A stretch of 35,808 bases of DNA. Origin: Pseudomonadales bacterium. GTDB taxonomy: Bacteria > Pseudomonadota > Gammaproteobacteria > Pseudomonadales > Azotimanducaceae. A program made the position numbers and the translations under genes. The stretch spans positions 1 through 35,808 of the forward strand of contig JADHNJ010000024.1 in assembly GCA_016779565.1 (NCBI GenBank), read 5' to 3'. Positions 1 to 7,999 of the stretch are shown here, piece by piece. Within the stretch, counting starts at the first letter, position 1, and each line of letters begins with the position of its first letter. Below the pieces are notes generated by a model that saw only the letters and a program-made list of their open reading frames with translations, ran no database searches and had not been told where the DNA came from.

Positions 1-2
1 TG

Positions 3-509
3 CTTGCCCTTGGCGATAAGCAATATTTAGAAATCATCGCGCCTGATCCAGACCAAGAATTAAAAGGAACCTTGGGTGAGGCGTTGATTCGCCAAGATAG
101 GCCTGGTGTTCGAGCTTGGGCGGTAGCCACCAATGCTTTGACTGAGGTCGCTGGTATTGCCAATCGGTTTGGGTTTGACAGTCGGGGCATCACAGAAATG
201 TCCAGAACCCAAGGTGATGGACAGGCGTTACACTGGCAATTAGGGTTTCTGCGCCATCGATTGCTCCCCTTTTTTATTGACTGGCTAGAGGCACCGCATC
301 CGTGTGAGACCGCCACAAAAGGTTGCAAGCTAACGCATTTAGAGATTTCGGTTGATCACGCTGATGCCTACGCGAACTTTCTAGCAGCCCTTGGCTTAGC
401 GCCTACCTTAATCGGCGTACATTCGGGCTCACCTGGGGGGGTTGAAGGGTTTTCCGCAACGCTGCAGACGCCCAAGGGTCAGGTCGTGTTGCCCAATTGG
501 TGGGGTTAG
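3..509 (+). CDS. Glyoxalase-like (VOC superfamily) protein, 5' truncated
   Basis: The reading frame is open from the first bases of the window. The start lies upstream; an internal TTG at 72 is unlikely to be the true start because coding-like sequence precedes it. That preceding part reads LALGDKQYLEIIAPDPDQEL, which resembles the early beta-strands of the Glyoxalase_3 type of the vicinal-oxygen-chelate fold, where a line of this kind (LGD-x-YLE-IAPDP) is typical. A second half-domain follows (THLEISVDHADAYANFL near the C-terminus), and the protein ends at PNWWG with TAG. The family holds diverse metal-dependent enzymes, and nothing here fixes a substrate. It lies 191 bp upstream of the selenoprotein gene on the same strand, so co-transcription is possible but not shown. 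The fold assignment is fairly secure; the function is unknown. Confidence 0.72.
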   Translation, partial: LALGDKQYLEIIAPDPDQELKGTLGEALIRQDRPGVRAWAVATNALTEVAGIANRFGFDSRGITEMSRTQGDGQALHWQLGFLRHRLLPFFIDWLEAPHPCETATKGCKLTHLEISVDHADAYANFLAALGLAPTLIGVHSGSPGGVEGFSATLQTPKGQVVLPNWWG

Positions 510-700
510 CTTAGAAATTATCTAACTTTCTCGGGTTGCTGCTTAACGCGTCGAAAGTGCTGCCCGCCGCGTCCTGGTAAGCGGGTTTTGCGCGAGTGCG
601 CGATATTTTGAGGCTGCAAGAGCGATCATACTGTTAGCGGTGCTAGACCCAAGCCTTTAATCCTTGATAACGTTTGTAGATCTGCCAACAGAGTCAGCCC

Positions 701-1633
701 ATGTCACGCCAACCTCCAATCGATTACATTAAAAGAACTCGTGCTCAGTATGAGGCGCTAGGCTACCCGGCTTATGACTGGGTGCAAAATACCGAAAATC
801 CTGAGTTCGCACCGCTGAAAAAGCCTGTCGAGGCATCAACTCTTGCGGTCATTGCGTCAGGAGGCATCTACCGAGAAGGTCAAATCGCTTTTCATTACAA
901 AGATGATTTGAGCTTTCGAGAAATCAGCATCGACACGCCGAGGTCTGCGCTACGCGCTACCCATTTTGCCTATGATTTAGCGCCAGCTCGGCAAGATCCA
1001 AATGTCGTTTTTCCACTCGCGCCCTTAAAACGCTTGGTTAAAGAAGGGGTGCTAGGTCGGCTTGCTACTACCGCTTATACCTTTATGGGCGGCATTTACT
1101 CTGCTCGGAAGGTAAGCCAAATGTTAGCGCCGGCCCTCGCCGACCGCTTGCAGGCCAATCAAATCGATTTGGCGCTGCTGGTCCCGGCCTGACCGGTCTG
1201 TCATCAGTCCGTGGGACTGATCGCTAGGGAAATTGAATCCCGCGGTATTCCAACGCTGTGTATGTCGAGCGCCTATTCTATTACTGAGGCTGTCAGGCCG
1301 CCGCGAGCGGTCTTCTTAGATTTTCCTTTGGGCCATACAGCAGGGCGACCAGAAGCGGCAGAAGAACAGCGCGAGATTATGGCAATGACCTTGTCTCAAT
1401 TTGCAGCGGCGACTGAGCCAGGCTCAATCGTTCGATTGCCATTTGATTGGTCTGAGCGAGATGATTGGAAAGACGCTGTTATGCAAGTGTCTGGTTCTGG
1501 CGATGCAGCCACTACGGAAGATTTTAGGATCGATCGCTTTGAGGTGCCGCAGTATCAGTTTGAAAAAGACGCACAATTGGCCGATCCGGTTTGTCCCTCC
1601 TGCGTGTTTTTATCGGAACTAGAGCCGCGATGA
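701..1633 (+). CDS. GrdB/PrdB-like selenoprotein B family protein with in-frame UGA (Sec164)
   Basis: Two ORFs (701-1192 and 1211-1633) lie in the same frame, separated only by TGA at 1190-1192 and six sense codons. Read through, they give one 310-residue protein with selenocysteine at residue 164 in a U-P-V-C redox motif, followed by HQSVGLIAREIESRGIPT. This matches the active-site neighbourhood of the glycine/sarcosine/betaine/D-proline reductase selenoprotein B family, where Sec lies before a Q-S/T-x-GLI helix and a GIPT strand. Upstream, a DPNVVFPLAPLKRLVKEG segment and FMGGIYS also fit PrdB-like members. A bacterial SECIS-like hairpin follows the UGA. Residue 167 is the resolving-type cysteine, and a CPSC pair sits near the C-terminus. 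The N-terminal ATG has only a weak ribosome site. The stop is 10 bp before the dioxygenase gene, suggesting an operon. Classical family members are anaerobic Stickland reductases; the substrate of this form in an oxidative gene setting is unknown. Annotation as two genes or as a pseudogene would be the expected error. Confidence 0.87.
1190..1221 (+). promoter_or_regulatory. UGA-Sec codon and bacterial SECIS-like hairpin
   Basis: The UGA at 1190-1192 is followed after 10 bases by ATCAGTCC (1203-1210), loop GTG (1211-1213) and GGACTGAT (1214-1221), a perfect 8-bp stem. Eighteen bases separate the UGA from the apical loop, and the loop begins with G. Both fit the known bacterial SECIS rules: a small loop with a G in its first two positions, about 16-37 bases after the UGA. 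The element lies inside the coding sequence, as it must in bacteria for SelB-dependent decoding. SelA, SelB, SelC and SelD are not in this window and must be encoded elsewhere. Confidence 0.82.
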
Positions 1634-1643
1634 GCGAGCCGCT

Positions 1644-2591
1644 ATGAACGAAGATTCGCGAGCGACTTCCCGATCAAAACCAGACTTCGAGGCTACAAAA
1701 GCTTACCTTGAGGCTCATTCTGGTATTCAAGGCCTGAAAGTTTTGCCGCCTGAAGCGGTTGATGAGGCAGTGACCCAGTTCCATCGAGATGGTTTTGTGG
1801 TGATCGGACAGGCTTTGGATGCTGAGCAGCTTGAGATCCTAAAGTTGGGCGTCGAACAGGCCGTTGCAGAAATTGTTGCCCTTGACCCAAAAGGCAAGGG
1901 TAACCGTGGTCCGGGACGTTACTCCTTTGGCGGCAGTAGTTTGAGCCGAAGTCAGTTGCATCGGCCAGCATGGCAGATGCTGTTGTCTGTTGAGCCTATG
2001 CAGCGGATGCTAGACGCTATGTTCGGCTGTCAGGATTATCGGCTCCGCGCAGCTAGCGGCGACTTTTGTATGCCAATGACGATGGATTATCAACGACTGC
2101 ATTCTGATGTGCGCGATTGGGTGGATGCTGAAACCACACCCTTTAGTGCTTTTTATGATCCCAGCGGTAGACTCAGTCTTCGAGATCTGCCGTGCCCCTA
2201 TATTTGTGTCAACTTTTTGCCACAAGATATCCACGCCCTCAATGGGCCGACTCGACAAATTCCTGGATCGCAGAAATCTCGTGCGCCTATTCCCAGATTA
2301 GAACAAGAACCAGAGTGGATGCGGCTGAGCACGGTGACCCCGGTGCCGGCTGGTAGCATGATGATTCGGGACGTGCGGGCTTGGCATGGGGGAACTCCGA
2401 ATCTTTCCAATGAAGTGCGCGCCATTCCGAATCTAGAATTTTATGCCCCTTGGTTTCGTGAGCCCATCGTGCCTGGAATCAGCATCGATGACTTTAAGAA
2501 ACTCCCCCCAAGAGCTCAGCAGTTAGCGGAACTTTGTGTTCCAGCGTCGGGCGAGACTTTTATCACTGGCCCAACTTTAAAGGCACCTTAA
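1644..2591 (+). CDS. Phytanoyl-CoA dioxygenase (PhyH) family Fe(II)/2-oxoglutarate oxygenase
   Basis: This 315-residue protein carries the PhyH-type double-stranded beta-helix signature. The iron-binding H-x-D is His153-Ser-Asp155, the distal His248 lies in RDVRAWHGGTPN, and Arg259 sits where the 2-oxoglutarate carboxylate is usually held. The N-terminal part (VTQFHRDGFVVIGQALDAEQL, residues 43-63) is the usual family opening. Such enzymes hydroxylate, and sometimes halogenate or demethylate, small molecules or acyl-CoAs using O2 and 2-oxoglutarate. The start is 10 bp after the selenoprotein stop and the next gene begins 12 bp after this one, so the three are very likely one transcript. All metal ligands are present, so it should be active. 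The substrate cannot be read from sequence, and the PhyH name does not imply phytanoyl-CoA. Confidence 0.88.
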   Translation: MNEDSRATSRSKPDFEATKAYLEAHSGIQGLKVLPPEAVDEAVTQFHRDGFVVIGQALDAEQLEILKLGVEQAVAEIVALDPKGKGNRGPGRYSFGGSSLSRSQLHRPAWQMLLSVEPMQRMLDAMFGCQDYRLRAASGDFCMPMTMDYQRLHSDVRDWVDAETTPFSAFYDPSGRLSLRDLPCPYICVNFLPQDIHALNGPTRQIPGSQKSRAPIPRLEQEPEWMRLSTVTPVPAGSMMIRDVRAWHGGTPNLSNEVRAIPNLEFYAPWFREPIVPGISIDDFKKLPPRAQQLAELCVPASGETFITGPTLKAP

Positions 2592-2603
2592 TTAGGAAAC
2601 CCC

Positions 2604-3563
2604 ATGATGCGTTATCGAAATTTAGGACGAACAGCGCTGCGAGTCAGCGAATTAGGCTTGGGGACGATGAATTTTGGACCGAGAACTCGGGAACGCGACG
2701 CTTTCGGTATGCTCAATCGCGCGGTGAGCTGCGGTATTAACTTTATCGATACGGCAGATCAATATGGCGGCCATCTCGGCGTGGGAACATCAGAATCCAT
2801 ACTTGGCCGCTGGTTCGCTGAAGACAGAAGTCGGCGCGATAAGCTTGTCTTAGCAACGAAAGTCTACGAGCCAATGAGCGATGACGTTAACGATCGAGGG
2901 CTGTCAGCGCGGCATATTGTTAACGCCTGTGAAGCTAGCCTGACAAGGCTAGGGGTTGATCATATCGATTTGTACCAAATGCATCACATCGATCGGTCAG
3001 CGCCTTTAGCGGAGATTTGGCAAGCTCTGGACCGCTTGATCAGCCAAGGTAAGGTTTTATATGTCGGTTCTAGCAACTTTCCCGGATGGGGAATCGCCCA
3101 GACCAACGAGCGCAGACATTGGCAAGGTCATCTGGGGTTGGTGACCGAGCAAAGCCTTTATAACCTGATCAGTCGGACGGCGGAATTAGAGGTCATTCCT
3201 GCCTGCGAGGCTTATGGGGTCGGATTATTACCTTGGAGTCCGTTGGCCGGCGGCTTGTTAGCCGGGCCGCCTGTTGGCTCAGGGCGGCGCCAACAGCTAA
3301 GCGATGCCCGACAAGCTCGAGTGGATCAGTTGCTAGCCTTTGAAACCCTCTGTACCGAATTGCAGCGAGGGCCTGCGGAAGTTGCCCAAGCCTGGTTGCT
3401 CGCTCAGCCGGTGGTTTCTTCGGTGATTTTAGGGTCTGCTACTGAGGACCAATTGGATTTGGCACTAAAGTCTGGAGAGACAATGCTCGACGACGAGACG
3501 CTAGTTTGCTTGGATGAGATATTTCCACCGGTAGGCGCAGCGCCCGAATCCTATGCTTGGTAG
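2604..3563 (+). CDS. Aldo/keto reductase
   Basis: The 319-residue protein begins MMRYRNLGRTALRVSELGLGTMNFG, the standard opening of the AKR TIM barrel. The catalytic tetrad is visible as Asp49 (NFIDTADQYG), Tyr54, Lys86 (VLATKVYEP) and His127 (LYQMHHID). The later segments VLYVGSSNFPGW and GVGLLPWSPLAGGLL are the usual nucleotide-binding and barrel elements of the YghZ/YajO-like group. It reduces aldehydes or ketones with NADPH, or acts in reverse. AGGAA precedes the tandem ATG ATG, so the start could be 2604 or 2607. It sits 12 bp downstream of the dioxygenase and ends 14 bp from the convergent VOC gene. In this operon it may process the dioxygenase or selenoprotein product, but that is inference. 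Confidence 0.9.
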   Translation: MMRYRNLGRTALRVSELGLGTMNFGPRTRERDAFGMLNRAVSCGINFIDTADQYGGHLGVGTSESILGRWFAEDRSRRDKLVLATKVYEPMSDDVNDRGLSARHIVNACEASLTRLGVDHIDLYQMHHIDRSAPLAEIWQALDRLISQGKVLYVGSSNFPGWGIAQTNERRHWQGHLGLVTEQSLYNLISRTAELEVIPACEAYGVGLLPWSPLAGGLLAGPPVGSGRRQQLSDARQARVDQLLAFETLCTELQRGPAEVAQAWLLAQPVVSSVILGSATEDQLDLALKSGETMLDDETLVCLDEIFPPVGAAPESYAW

Positions 3564-3577
3564 CGCGTTGATGCCGC

Positions 3578-4264
3578 CTAGATTTTGACCGGAGGCTCGT
3601 GATCAACCATTTGCCAAACGCGCTCGTCAGGAATATTCATAATTGCCTCGTAGGCACCTGGAGGATAATTACCAAGGTGGGGTCCTGGAGCGGAGGCTAG
3701 ATCAGGTTGAGGCACCATTCCCTGCTGACTCGTAAAATCTGCAGGCGCTTTGTATTGCGCAAGCTCTGTCTCAGAAATACCAGCAAGGGCCACAACCTCT
3801 GGGTCAATCCACGCTTCTTGATCCAGAGCGGTTTTATGATAAGAGAGTTCGAGCGCGAGGTTTTCAGGGCCTGCAAAGTAAATGGATGCGCAAAATCCGT
3901 GATCAACTGGCCCCATCACAGGGACGCCTTTTGAGCGCAATCGGTCCCGCATGGATAACAACGTTTCATGGTCTTTTACATTGAGGGCAACGTGTTGCAT
4001 GGTTCCGGGCGCCGCATTGGCGCCAGCGTTACCAGCATGGGTTTGCCCCAGTTGCGTCGGGATGTGTTGCATGTCGGGATTGCTCACAAAGGCAATAGCG
4101 CTGTCGTCCCCGAGTCGCAAAAACCCATGCCAGGTGTTTTCAACCCCATGCATCCAGTAAAGCGCGACCAGCTCCATGCCCAGCTTATCCGTAAAAAAGG
4201 CAATCTGTGATTTCATATCACCGGTACAAATGGCGAGGTGATGTAGTCCTTTTATTTGATTCAT
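3578..4264 (-). CDS. VOC family (glyoxalase/dioxygenase fold) protein
   Basis: The chosen start (ATG at 4264) is preceded by GGGAGACA seven bases upstream. An in-frame upstream start at 4357 would add 31 residues unlike the family. The 228-residue product opens MNQIKGLHHLAICTGDM and has a second half-module GTMQHVALNVKD. Candidate metal ligands are His8 or His9, His91 and Glu139 (NLALELSYH). The C-terminal 80 residues (EAWIDPEVVALAGISETELAQYKAP onward) form an extension not needed for the fold. Members include glyoxalase I, extradiol dioxygenases and epimerases; which reaction applies here is not clear. It is divergent from the flavin/F420 oxidoreductase gene across a 317-bp gap and convergent with the aldo/keto reductase. 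Confidence 0.8.
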   Translation of the reverse strand: MNQIKGLHHLAICTGDMKSQIAFFTDKLGMELVALYWMHGVENTWHGFLRLGDDSAIAFVSNPDMQHIPTQLGQTHAGNAGANAAPGTMQHVALNVKDHETLLSMRDRLRSKGVPVMGPVDHGFCASIYFAGPENLALELSYHKTALDQEAWIDPEVVALAGISETELAQYKAPADFTSQQGMVPQPDLASAPGPHLGNYPPGAYEAIMNIPDERVWQMVDHEPPVKI

Positions 4265-4581
4265 GTGGATTGTCTCCCTTTTGCCCAAATCAAGCGCAGT
4301 GGTTCGCAGCCGTGGCCCGCAAGCCCTCGATAGATTGGGCCAGTGTATGGCGACCACGGGTCAGGATCAATGCGGCTTGTTGCCTTGGCTGGTAAGGGCA
4401 GAAATGCGCCTCAAGCGAAAAGTTTTAAGCGGGTCATCGAGCGGGTCGAAGGCCTTTGCGTTGCGAGTATTGGATCGCCAATCACAAAGTGGCGACGTTT
4501 CACTCGATTTGAAAGACTGCAAACTTAGTCTCGGCTGGTGTAAAGTATTTTGCATAGCGGTTAAAACAAAGGGGAGTGGAT
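4265..4581. other. Divergent intergenic region between VOC and LLM genes
   Basis: This 317-bp stretch separates two divergent genes and should hold both promoters. Strong ribosome sites are seen at each edge (GGGAGA on the minus strand, AAAGGGGAG on the plus strand). I found no coding frame with family character, and no convincing promoter hexamer pair or dyad operator. Confidence 0.4.
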
Positions 4582-5451
4582 ATGAAAGTAGGATTAGCAT
4601 TTGGAAGCAGTATTGCTGTCGACGGCGCGTCAACGATTGAGCTGTGCCAGCAAGCCGAAGCAGCAGGTTTTGAGTCAATCTGGGGTGGTGAGCATGTCAT
4701 TTTGCCCGACTCCATTGCATCAAAATATCCTTACACTCCCGATGGCAAAATTCCTGCGGAGCCAGACACGCCTATTCCTGATCCCTTGATTTGGCTTGCG
4801 TTTGCGGCAGCAGCAGCACCGTCTTTGCGGCTTGGCACGTGCATTCTCATTGTGCCTCAGCGTAACCCGCTAATCCTTGCGAAAGAGCTTGCAACCCTCG
4901 ACCAGCTATCGGGTGGTCGGCTAGAGCTAGGCTTGGGCGTGGGTTGGCTCAAAGAGGAATTTGACGCGTTGGGCGTACCTTGGGCAAGAAGAGGGGCGCG
5001 CAACGATGAATATATTGCTGCCATGAGAGCGGTCTGGGCAGAGTCTCATGCAGAATTCCATGGAGAGTTTGTTGATTTTGAGCCAGTAACCTGTAGTCCT
5101 AAGCCGGTTAACGGCAATATCCCTATTTTGGTGGGAGGTGATACAGAAGCGGCCATCAACCGAGCCGTGAAATTGGCCGATGGTTACTTTCCTGGAGAAG
5201 GAGATATTGATCGACTAAAAGCCTTAATCGCGCGTGTTCATGGTGCTTGCGAGGCGGCGGGGCGTGATCCATCGAGCTTGGAAGTTAATGCAATGTTCGG
5301 GATCCAGATGGCTGACCCGGAGGCTGGGATTGAGCAAATGCGAGAGGCAGGCGTTGGGCGGATTATGATTCCGGCATTCTTCTTTGCCGGACCGGGTGGT
5401 CTCGAGCGTATGCACGAGCTTGCAGAAAAAATCATGCCGTTGACAAAATAA
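4582..5451 (+). CDS. LLM class flavin- or F420-dependent oxidoreductase
   Basis: The ATG at 4582 has AAAGGGGAG six bases upstream; a GTG at 4576 overlaps that ribosome site and is less likely. The 289-residue product begins MKVGLAFGSS and follows the bacterial-luciferase-like TIM barrel: AEAAGFESIWGGEHV, RLGTCILIVPQRNPLILAKELATLDQLS, then GRLELGLGVGW and IPILVGGDTEAAINRAVKLADGY. The order and spacing match the subgroup often labelled probable F420-dependent oxidoreductase. Luciferase-like enzymes use reduced FMN or F420, and the sequence alone does not decide. F420 is uncommon in gammaproteobacteria, so FMN use is a fair alternative. The FMN split-barrel gene follows 33 bp later, making a two-gene flavin-linked unit. 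Confidence 0.88.
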   Translation: MKVGLAFGSSIAVDGASTIELCQQAEAAGFESIWGGEHVILPDSIASKYPYTPDGKIPAEPDTPIPDPLIWLAFAAAAAPSLRLGTCILIVPQRNPLILAKELATLDQLSGGRLELGLGVGWLKEEFDALGVPWARRGARNDEYIAAMRAVWAESHAEFHGEFVDFEPVTCSPKPVNGNIPILVGGDTEAAINRAVKLADGYFPGEGDIDRLKALIARVHGACEAAGRDPSSLEVNAMFGIQMADPEAGIEQMREAGVGRIMIPAFFFAGPGGLERMHELAEKIMPLTK

Positions 5452-5484
5452 TAAAAAGCTAACCAGCGGGTCTGCAAGATCGAT

Positions 5485-6144
5485 ATGTCTGAATTTGAGA
5501 TCACCCCCAAAAACCGCGTCAAACAAGGTTCTGATCAGGCCGATTATCACAAGGCGCAGGTGTATCAAATTCTTGACGCAGGTCTTGTGGCCCAGGTTGC
5601 CTTTAGCGAGGATGATCAGCCCTTTATTGTACCGATGATTTACGGGCGGGAGGGCAATACCCTTTATTTACATGGCGCACGTAAATCGAGGCTTGTTCGG
5701 CTGCTTGCCCGCTATCCTAAAGTTTGTGTGCAGGTGACGCTCCTTGATGGCATTGTGGTGGCGCGTTCTACCTTTAATTCCTCGATGAACTACCGATCGG
5801 TGACCGTGTTCGGTGTACCGCAGCTGATCGAGGATGCACAAGAGAAGCAAAAAGCCCTTAAAGTGATTAGTGAGCAATTGCTGCCGGGGCGTTGGCAGGA
5901 GGTGCGTCCGAGTTTTGACCGAGAAGTGGCTATGACCGGCGTGTTGCGGCTTGAGATAGAATCTGCCAGCGCCAAGATCAGCGCCGGACCGCCTGAGGAT
6001 GAAGACGAAGACTACAGCGCCGAAGTATGGGCTGGTGTCTTGCCGCTAAAGCTGCAGGCAGGAGCATTGCAGCCCGATCCGGTGTTGAGAGCAGGTATTG
6101 CACCGAGCCAATTGATGCTGGACCTACAAGGCAAGATCTATTAG
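5485..6144 (+). CDS. Pyridoxamine 5'-phosphate oxidase-like FMN-binding split-barrel protein
   Basis: This 219-residue protein has the FMN split-barrel pattern: AGLVAQVAFSEDDQPFIVPMIYGREGNTLYLHGARKSRLVRLL at about residues 32-75, then VCVQVTLLDGIVVARSTFNSSMNYRSVTVFGVPQLI. This is the arrangement of the Pyridox_ox_2 type of flavin nucleotide-binding proteins. The C-terminal half has an acidic stretch (EDEDED near 172-177) before a conserved-looking end. Members bind FMN, heme or F420 and often act as small oxidoreductases; the exact reaction is unknown. It follows the LLM gene by 33 bp on the same strand and probably shares its transcript. The ribosome site is weak. Confidence 0.82.
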   Translation: MSEFEITPKNRVKQGSDQADYHKAQVYQILDAGLVAQVAFSEDDQPFIVPMIYGREGNTLYLHGARKSRLVRLLARYPKVCVQVTLLDGIVVARSTFNSSMNYRSVTVFGVPQLIEDAQEKQKALKVISEQLLPGRWQEVRPSFDREVAMTGVLRLEIESASAKISAGPPEDEDEDYSAEVWAGVLPLKLQAGALQPDPVLRAGIAPSQLMLDLQGKIY

Positions 6145-6335
6145 ACCGCTGCGCTAAGGGTCTCGGCGTTTAGGAGCCGATTGCAAATCGTGGGTGGTTA
6201 GCGGCGAGGTAGCCATTGCAAAGGCACGAACAGGGCCGTTTTTGCGCAATCTTTGTTGGGCTGACTGAAGTCGCTTTGAGTCAGGGTGTATTGACAGTCG
6301 AACGCCAGACTGGATTGATCGAGTTTTAAAGTTCC

Positions 6336-6365
6336 GAACCTAGCGGCCGATGGCAGGCTAGGTTC
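6336..6365. terminator. Inverted repeat between convergent genes, possible bidirectional terminator
   Basis: GAACCTAGC (6336-6344) and GCTAGGTTC (6357-6365) are perfect 9-bp arms around a 12-base loop that contains an inner GCC-GAT-GGC. It lies in the 260-bp gap between the convergent split-barrel and GPH symporter genes, where a terminator is expected. There is no strong T run; only a short run (TTTAAAAC) follows on the minus strand. A structural role is therefore likely but intrinsic termination is not proven. Confidence 0.45.
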
Positions 6366-6404
6366 TCTGATCGACCAGTTTGCTTAGCGCTTGAACTGAA
6401 GGCG

Positions 6405-7805
6405 TTAGGCCGTTGCACCCTCTCTATCCGAACTGCCAAGTTCACTTTCTATTCGACTGATGGTGTTCTGATCGAGTCGATAAAATAAAAATGCCAAGGT
6501 TCCTAACATCGCGAGTACTCCTGGGAAGATCGTAAACATCAGTCGAATGCCCATCATCGCCGACTCGGTTTGCGCCTCGTTAGCGACGAACCCGTACCAA
6601 GCTAGGATATAACCGGATAAGCCTGCGCCAACGGCCAGTCCCATTTTGTGGGCAAATTGTATGCCGGAGAAAACAAGACCGGTGGTGCGCCTGCCAGTTT
6701 TCCATTCACCATAGTCAGCGCTGTCAGCGTACATAGCCCAAACAATCGCAGGGGTTGGGCCATTAATGATGGAACCGAGGCAGTTGACCAAGACCATGGT
6801 CCAATACATGTCGGGTGGAATAAAAAAGAAGCCAATGGACGCGGCAACATTGCCCAGGGACAGCGCAATCATCAACGTTCTCTTTTCATAGCGGGTCACC
6901 AACCATTTGGTGAACAACAGACCAAACAGCATGGCAATGGTCCCGAGGGACATAAAAACGCTGGTTCGATCAAAGTCCAATCCGAGCAGGTGGAACAACA
7001 CTGCGCCGTCATCGCCAATGAAGTACTTAAAATAGTACATAGTGCCACCCGCTCTGACGGCGATGGACATGAGCGTTAAGATTCCTGCAATGAATAACAC
7101 CAGCCAAGGTCCGTTACTCAGGAGGGCAGCCAAATCTGCTTTTACATTGGTGCTTTGTTTGACTGGCGGCGCCACCCGCTCTTTGGTTGTTGCAAAGCAA
7201 ATCCAGAAAAATGCCACCGACAGGACCGCAAAGATGGCCATGACCAACTGAAAACCTAGAACTTCGTCGCCGCCGCCAAGGGCATCTTTGAGCGGTCGGA
7301 CGAAAGTGACGATTAACCAGCCAGCCGAAAAGGCAAAAAAGAATCGGTAGCTAGACACTTTGGTCCGTTCAATGGATACCGGTGAGATCACGCCCATAAG
7401 CGCGGAGTAAGGTACGTTGATCGCCGTATAAGCCAACATCATTAAGGTGTAGGTGATATAGGCATAGATTAATTTCCCTGATTCAGTTAACTCAGGGTTA
7501 GCGAACATCGCATAGCCACAGATGCCGTAGGGCAGGGCCATCCAAAGCAGATAAGGCCGAAACTTCCCCCATCGAGTATTGGTTCGATCGGCGACCATTC
7601 CCATCACTGGGTCAGTAACGACGTCAATCAGTTTGGTAATCAGAAACATGGTGCCCACCGCTGCCGGCGAGAGGCCAAAGATATCAGTGTAGTAGTAGAG
7701 TAAAAAAACGTTGAACGTTTGGAAGAAAAAATTTGAGGCCCCGTCGCCTAAACCGTATCCGACTTTTTCGGTAAAACTGAGCTTTGCTGTGTTGCTACTC
7801 ATCAT
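6405..7805 (-). CDS. GPH-family (MelB-like) MFS symporter
   Basis: The 466-residue protein has about twelve hydrophobic segments. It also has the signature of glycoside-pentoside-hexuronide:cation symporters near the N-terminus: FTEKVGYGLGDGASNFF, then TKLIDVVTDPVMGMVADRTNTRWGKFRPY at about residues 57-85, with paired aspartates 61 and 65. A second family mark is the central loop PTPAIVWAMYADSADYGEWKTGRRTTGL. These inner-membrane proteins import sugars or related glycosides with Na+ or H+, though homologues with other substrates exist. Two ATGs are adjacent (7805, 7802). No glycosidase gene sits beside it; the only nearby sugar gene is gluconokinase 2 kb away. The substrate is unknown. Confidence 0.9.
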   Translation of the reverse strand: MMSSNTAKLSFTEKVGYGLGDGASNFFFQTFNVFLLYYYTDIFGLSPAAVGTMFLITKLIDVVTDPVMGMVADRTNTRWGKFRPYLLWMALPYGICGYAMFANPELTESGKLIYAYITYTLMMLAYTAINVPYSALMGVISPVSIERTKVSSYRFFFAFSAGWLIVTFVRPLKDALGGGDEVLGFQLVMAIFAVLSVAFFWICFATTKERVAPPVKQSTNVKADLAALLSNGPWLVLFIAGILTLMSIAVRAGGTMYYFKYFIGDDGAVLFHLLGLDFDRTSVFMSLGTIAMLFGLLFTKWLVTRYEKRTLMIALSLGNVAASIGFFFIPPDMYWTMVLVNCLGSIINGPTPAIVWAMYADSADYGEWKTGRRTTGLVFSGIQFAHKMGLAVGAGLSGYILAWYGFVANEAQTESAMMGIRLMFTIFPGVLAMLGTLAFLFYRLDQNTISRIESELGSSDREGATA

Positions 7806-7999
7806 TAACCCCTAAATTATGAATGCTAATACGTCCTTTAACGCTGCCTGTGAGTACAGCGTTTTTCGAATAAAAGCAGCGTTGTCTCAATAAAAATTGA
7901 GCCTTTCCCCAGATGGACAGTAGCACAATCTGTGAAACCCAAGGGAAGAGTGTCAGACGAAGCCGTCGCTTAGAGCGGTAAAGCGACGCACATTCTCAG

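Noticed and set aside
701-1633. Broken gene (pseudogene or nonsense mutation) at 1190-1192
   Set aside because: The frame is intact on both sides, the stop is specifically TGA at the family's Sec position, and a SECIS-like hairpin follows. Decay would not predict these together.
7886-7901. CTCAAT-AAAA-ATTGAG hairpin as terminator
   Set aside because: The stem is short and AT-rich, and it lies upstream of a minus-strand gene start rather than after a gene end in a useful orientation.
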